This document shows positions 62,378-64,000 of a stretch of DNA of 64,000 nucleotides, in pieces (within the stretch, counting starts at the first letter, position 1; each line of letters opens with the position of its first letter). The DNA comes from Arthrobacter_M sp030063245 (GTDB lineage: Bacteria; Actinomycetota; Actinomycetes; Actinomycetales; Micrococcaceae): contig NZ_CP180316.1 in the NCBI RefSeq assembly GCF_051131705.1, forward strand, positions 4,154,001-4,218,000, given 5' to 3'. The translations under genes were made by a program, and so were the position numbers. Under the pieces are notes generated by a model that saw only the letters and a list, made by a program, of their open reading frames with translations, made no database searches and was not told where the DNA came from.

Positions 62378-63559
62378 ATGCTCCCCTCCGCGCATTGCGC
62401 AGAACCGTCAGCCGGTCCGCTCGACGGAATCATCGTCGCCGATTTTTCCCGTGTCCTGGCCGGCCCACTCGCCACCATGACGTTGGCCGATCTGGGCGCC
62501 CGGGTGATCAAGGTCGAGCGGCCCGGGACCGGGGATGACACCCGCCATTGGGGGCCGCCGTTTTCCGCTACGGGGGCAACGTATTTCGAAAGCGTCAACC
62601 GCAATAAGGAGTCCGTCTGTCTTGATCTTGGCGACCCGGCCGACCGGAAGCTGGCGCGCAGCCTCGCGCTCAGGGCCGACGTCGTTGCTGAGAACTTCAT
62701 GGTGGGCACAATGGACAAGCTTGGGCTTGGCTACGCGGACCTCGCAGCGGAGAATCCGGGCCTGGTTTACGCCTCAATCACCGGATTCGGCAGCGCCGGC
62801 GGGGCGGCGCTGCCCGGCTACGACTTCATCGTCCAGGCCCTCGGAGGCCTGATGAGCATTACCGGGGAGGCCGACGGCGGCCCGGTCAAGGCCGGCGTCG
62901 CGCTGGTCGACGTGCTCACCGCCAAGGACGCGGCCATCGGCATCCTCGCCGCGCTTACCGCGCGCCGGTCCACCGGACGCGGGGCGCGGCTTGAACTTAA
63001 TCTGCTCTCCAGCCTGCAGGGGGCACTGGCCAACCAGGGCCAGGCGTATCTGGGTGCGGATAAAATCCCCGGCCGGATGGGCAACGACCATCCGTCGATC
63101 GTGCCCTACCAACTGCTCCAATGCTCGGACGGTCCGCTGGCCGTGGCCTGCGGCAACGACGGTCAGTTTGCCCGGCTCACGGCGGTGCTGGGATGCGACG
63201 AGCTGGCAGCCGATCCACGGTTTGCGGCCAACAGTGCTCGCGTGGCGAACCGGTTGGAACTGGTGGAACTGCTGGAGAAGGCGCTGGGCACCGCGCCGGC
63301 GGAAATCTGGCAGGGCAAGCTGACCGGCGCCGGGGTCCCGGCCGGGCAGGTGGCGACCATCGCCGAGGGCCTGGACTTCGCTGCATCCCTGGGACTGGAG
63401 CCCACCATTGATGTCAGGAATTCGGCGGGCGATACGGTCGGCCGGCAGGTGCGACACCCCATCACATGGACCCCGCCGCTCCCGCCGCGCACCCAGGCGC
63501 CGCCGGCACTGGGCGCGGACGATCGGGCCATCCGCGGGTGGCTCGCTTCGCCACAGTAG
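62378..63559 (+). CDS. CaiB/BaiF-family CoA transferase
   Basis: The 393-residue class III CoA transferase reads DGIIVADFSRVLAGPLATMT, LGARVIKVERPGTGDDTRHW at the front, then NRNKESVCLDL, ENFMVGTMDKLGLGY and the segment YDFIVQALGGLMSITG, which in this family contains the catalytic Asp. It moves CoA between organic acids. AAGGAC precedes the ATG at 62378. The dead GntR gene is divergent and a second PucR-type regulator is convergent. Substrate unknown. Confidence 0.93.
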   Translation: MLPSAHCAEPSAGPLDGIIVADFSRVLAGPLATMTLADLGARVIKVERPGTGDDTRHWGPPFSATGATYFESVNRNKESVCLDLGDPADRKLARSLALRADVVAENFMVGTMDKLGLGYADLAAENPGLVYASITGFGSAGGAALPGYDFIVQALGGLMSITGEADGGPVKAGVALVDVLTAKDAAIGILAALTARRSTGRGARLELNLLSSLQGALANQGQAYLGADKIPGRMGNDHPSIVPYQLLQCSDGPLAVACGNDGQFARLTAVLGCDELAADPRFAANSARVANRLELVELLEKALGTAPAEIWQGKLTGAGVPAGQVATIAEGLDFAASLGLEPTIDVRNSAGDTVGRQVRHPITWTPPLPPRTQAPPALGADDRAIRGWLASPQ

Positions 63560-63622
63560 GTACTGCCCTGCACCATGACCCGACCGCCTTACCACCGGAC
63601 GAAGCGGTGCGGTCCGGCGCAG

Positions 63623-64000
63623 CTACGAAGAATGGCTCCCGGCGCGGCTTCCGCCGGTGCACCGCAGTGCCAGCCACAGATTTGCCGCCACATCCGGGTC
63701 ATCCAGGTCGGTATTGAGGAGTTTCGCCGCGATTGCAATCCGGTGCCGCAGTGAATTCCGGTGCACCCCGAGTTCGCGGGCGGTGACTTCCCATTGGCCG
63801 CGGTGGCGCAGGTAACTGCGGACGGTCTCGACCAGATCTGCCCGGGGATAGGCACGCAGTTCCGCGACCCAGCGCTCCGCCTGCCGATCAGCCGGGGTGC
63901 CGCCGGCCCCGGCCAGCTGCCCGGCCTTAACCCGGCGTGCAGCGTCGGCCAGTTCCGCAATATGGTCCACGGCGCGGTGCAGGGACATGGGACGGCTGAG
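63623..64000 (-). CDS. PucR-family regulator, C-terminal part (start beyond the window)
   Basis: About 126 residues to the right edge include LVETVRSYLRHRGQWEVTAR, ELGVHRNSLRHRIAIAAKLL and a conserved DDPDVAANLWLALR. This is the PucR-type C-terminal helix-turn-helix (HTH_30). The N-terminus lies outside. An ATG at 63988 exists, but the frame is open through the edge, so the protein is longer. It may control the convergent CoA transferase. Confidence 0.85.
   Translation of the reverse strand, partial: LSRPMSLHRAVDHIAELADAARRVKAGQLAGAGGTPADRQAERWVAELRAYPRADLVETVRSYLRHRGQWEVTARELGVHRNSLRHRIAIAAKLLNTDLDDPDVAANLWLALRCTGGSRAGSHSS

Overview
The window is high-GC DNA with dense genes, ATGA/GTGA-coupled operons and several actinobacterial family signatures: a DUF222-HNH endonuclease, a DUF6458 membrane protein, a DUF6986 protein, pRiA4b ORF-3 and FUSC proteins. 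It looks like the chromosome of a soil Micrococcales bacterium, most likely an Arthrobacter or Pseudarthrobacter relative. That placement rests on family knowledge, not on a marker gene; no rRNA or tRNA gene was seen.

Bases 1-23500 are almost entirely nitrogen and carbon salvage. On the minus strand are an XdhC-type molybdoenzyme maturation factor (cut by the left edge), an NCS2 purine permease and a guanine deaminase. A TetR regulator then faces an agmatine operon (aguB, aguA and an APC permease with a frameshift) across a clear palindromic operator. An IclR regulator faces malic enzyme, malate synthase A, a DUF6986 protein and ureidoglycine aminohydrolase (allE). After an AAA ATPase and a RES/Xre-type toxin-antitoxin pair comes hyi-glxR-gcl-glxK-allB. 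Together these break down allantoin to glyoxylate. Glyoxylate is then used by two parallel routes: carboligase to glycerate, and malate synthase plus malic enzyme to pyruvate.

Bases 23500-42300 form an accessory region. It holds a putative two-gene toxin-antitoxin-like cassette bracketed by two copies of one palindromic repeat, a patatin, a MazF pair, a VapBC pair, and remnants of Fic, VapBC, YefM and HNH genes. Between these are ACC deaminase with a divergent GntR regulator, an SDR, an aldo/keto reductase, a D-threonine-aldolase-like enzyme and several lipoproteins or hypothetical proteins. Short tandem repeats are frequent here and elsewhere in the window.

Bases 42300-64000 hold a GH15 glycosidase preceded by a hexanucleotide repeat, a DUF222-HNH protein, an MFS exporter with unusual C-terminal domains and its TetR regulator, a universal stress protein, an NmrA-like protein, RraA, a zinc/manganese-type ABC importer, a thioesterase with a FUSC transporter, a PucR regulator facing an MFS symporter, a dead GntR gene, a CaiB-family CoA transferase, and the end of a second PucR protein.

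Seven genes appear broken by single-base shifts between otherwise coherent halves. Either the sequence carries indel errors or this strain is losing genes; raw reads are needed to tell which.
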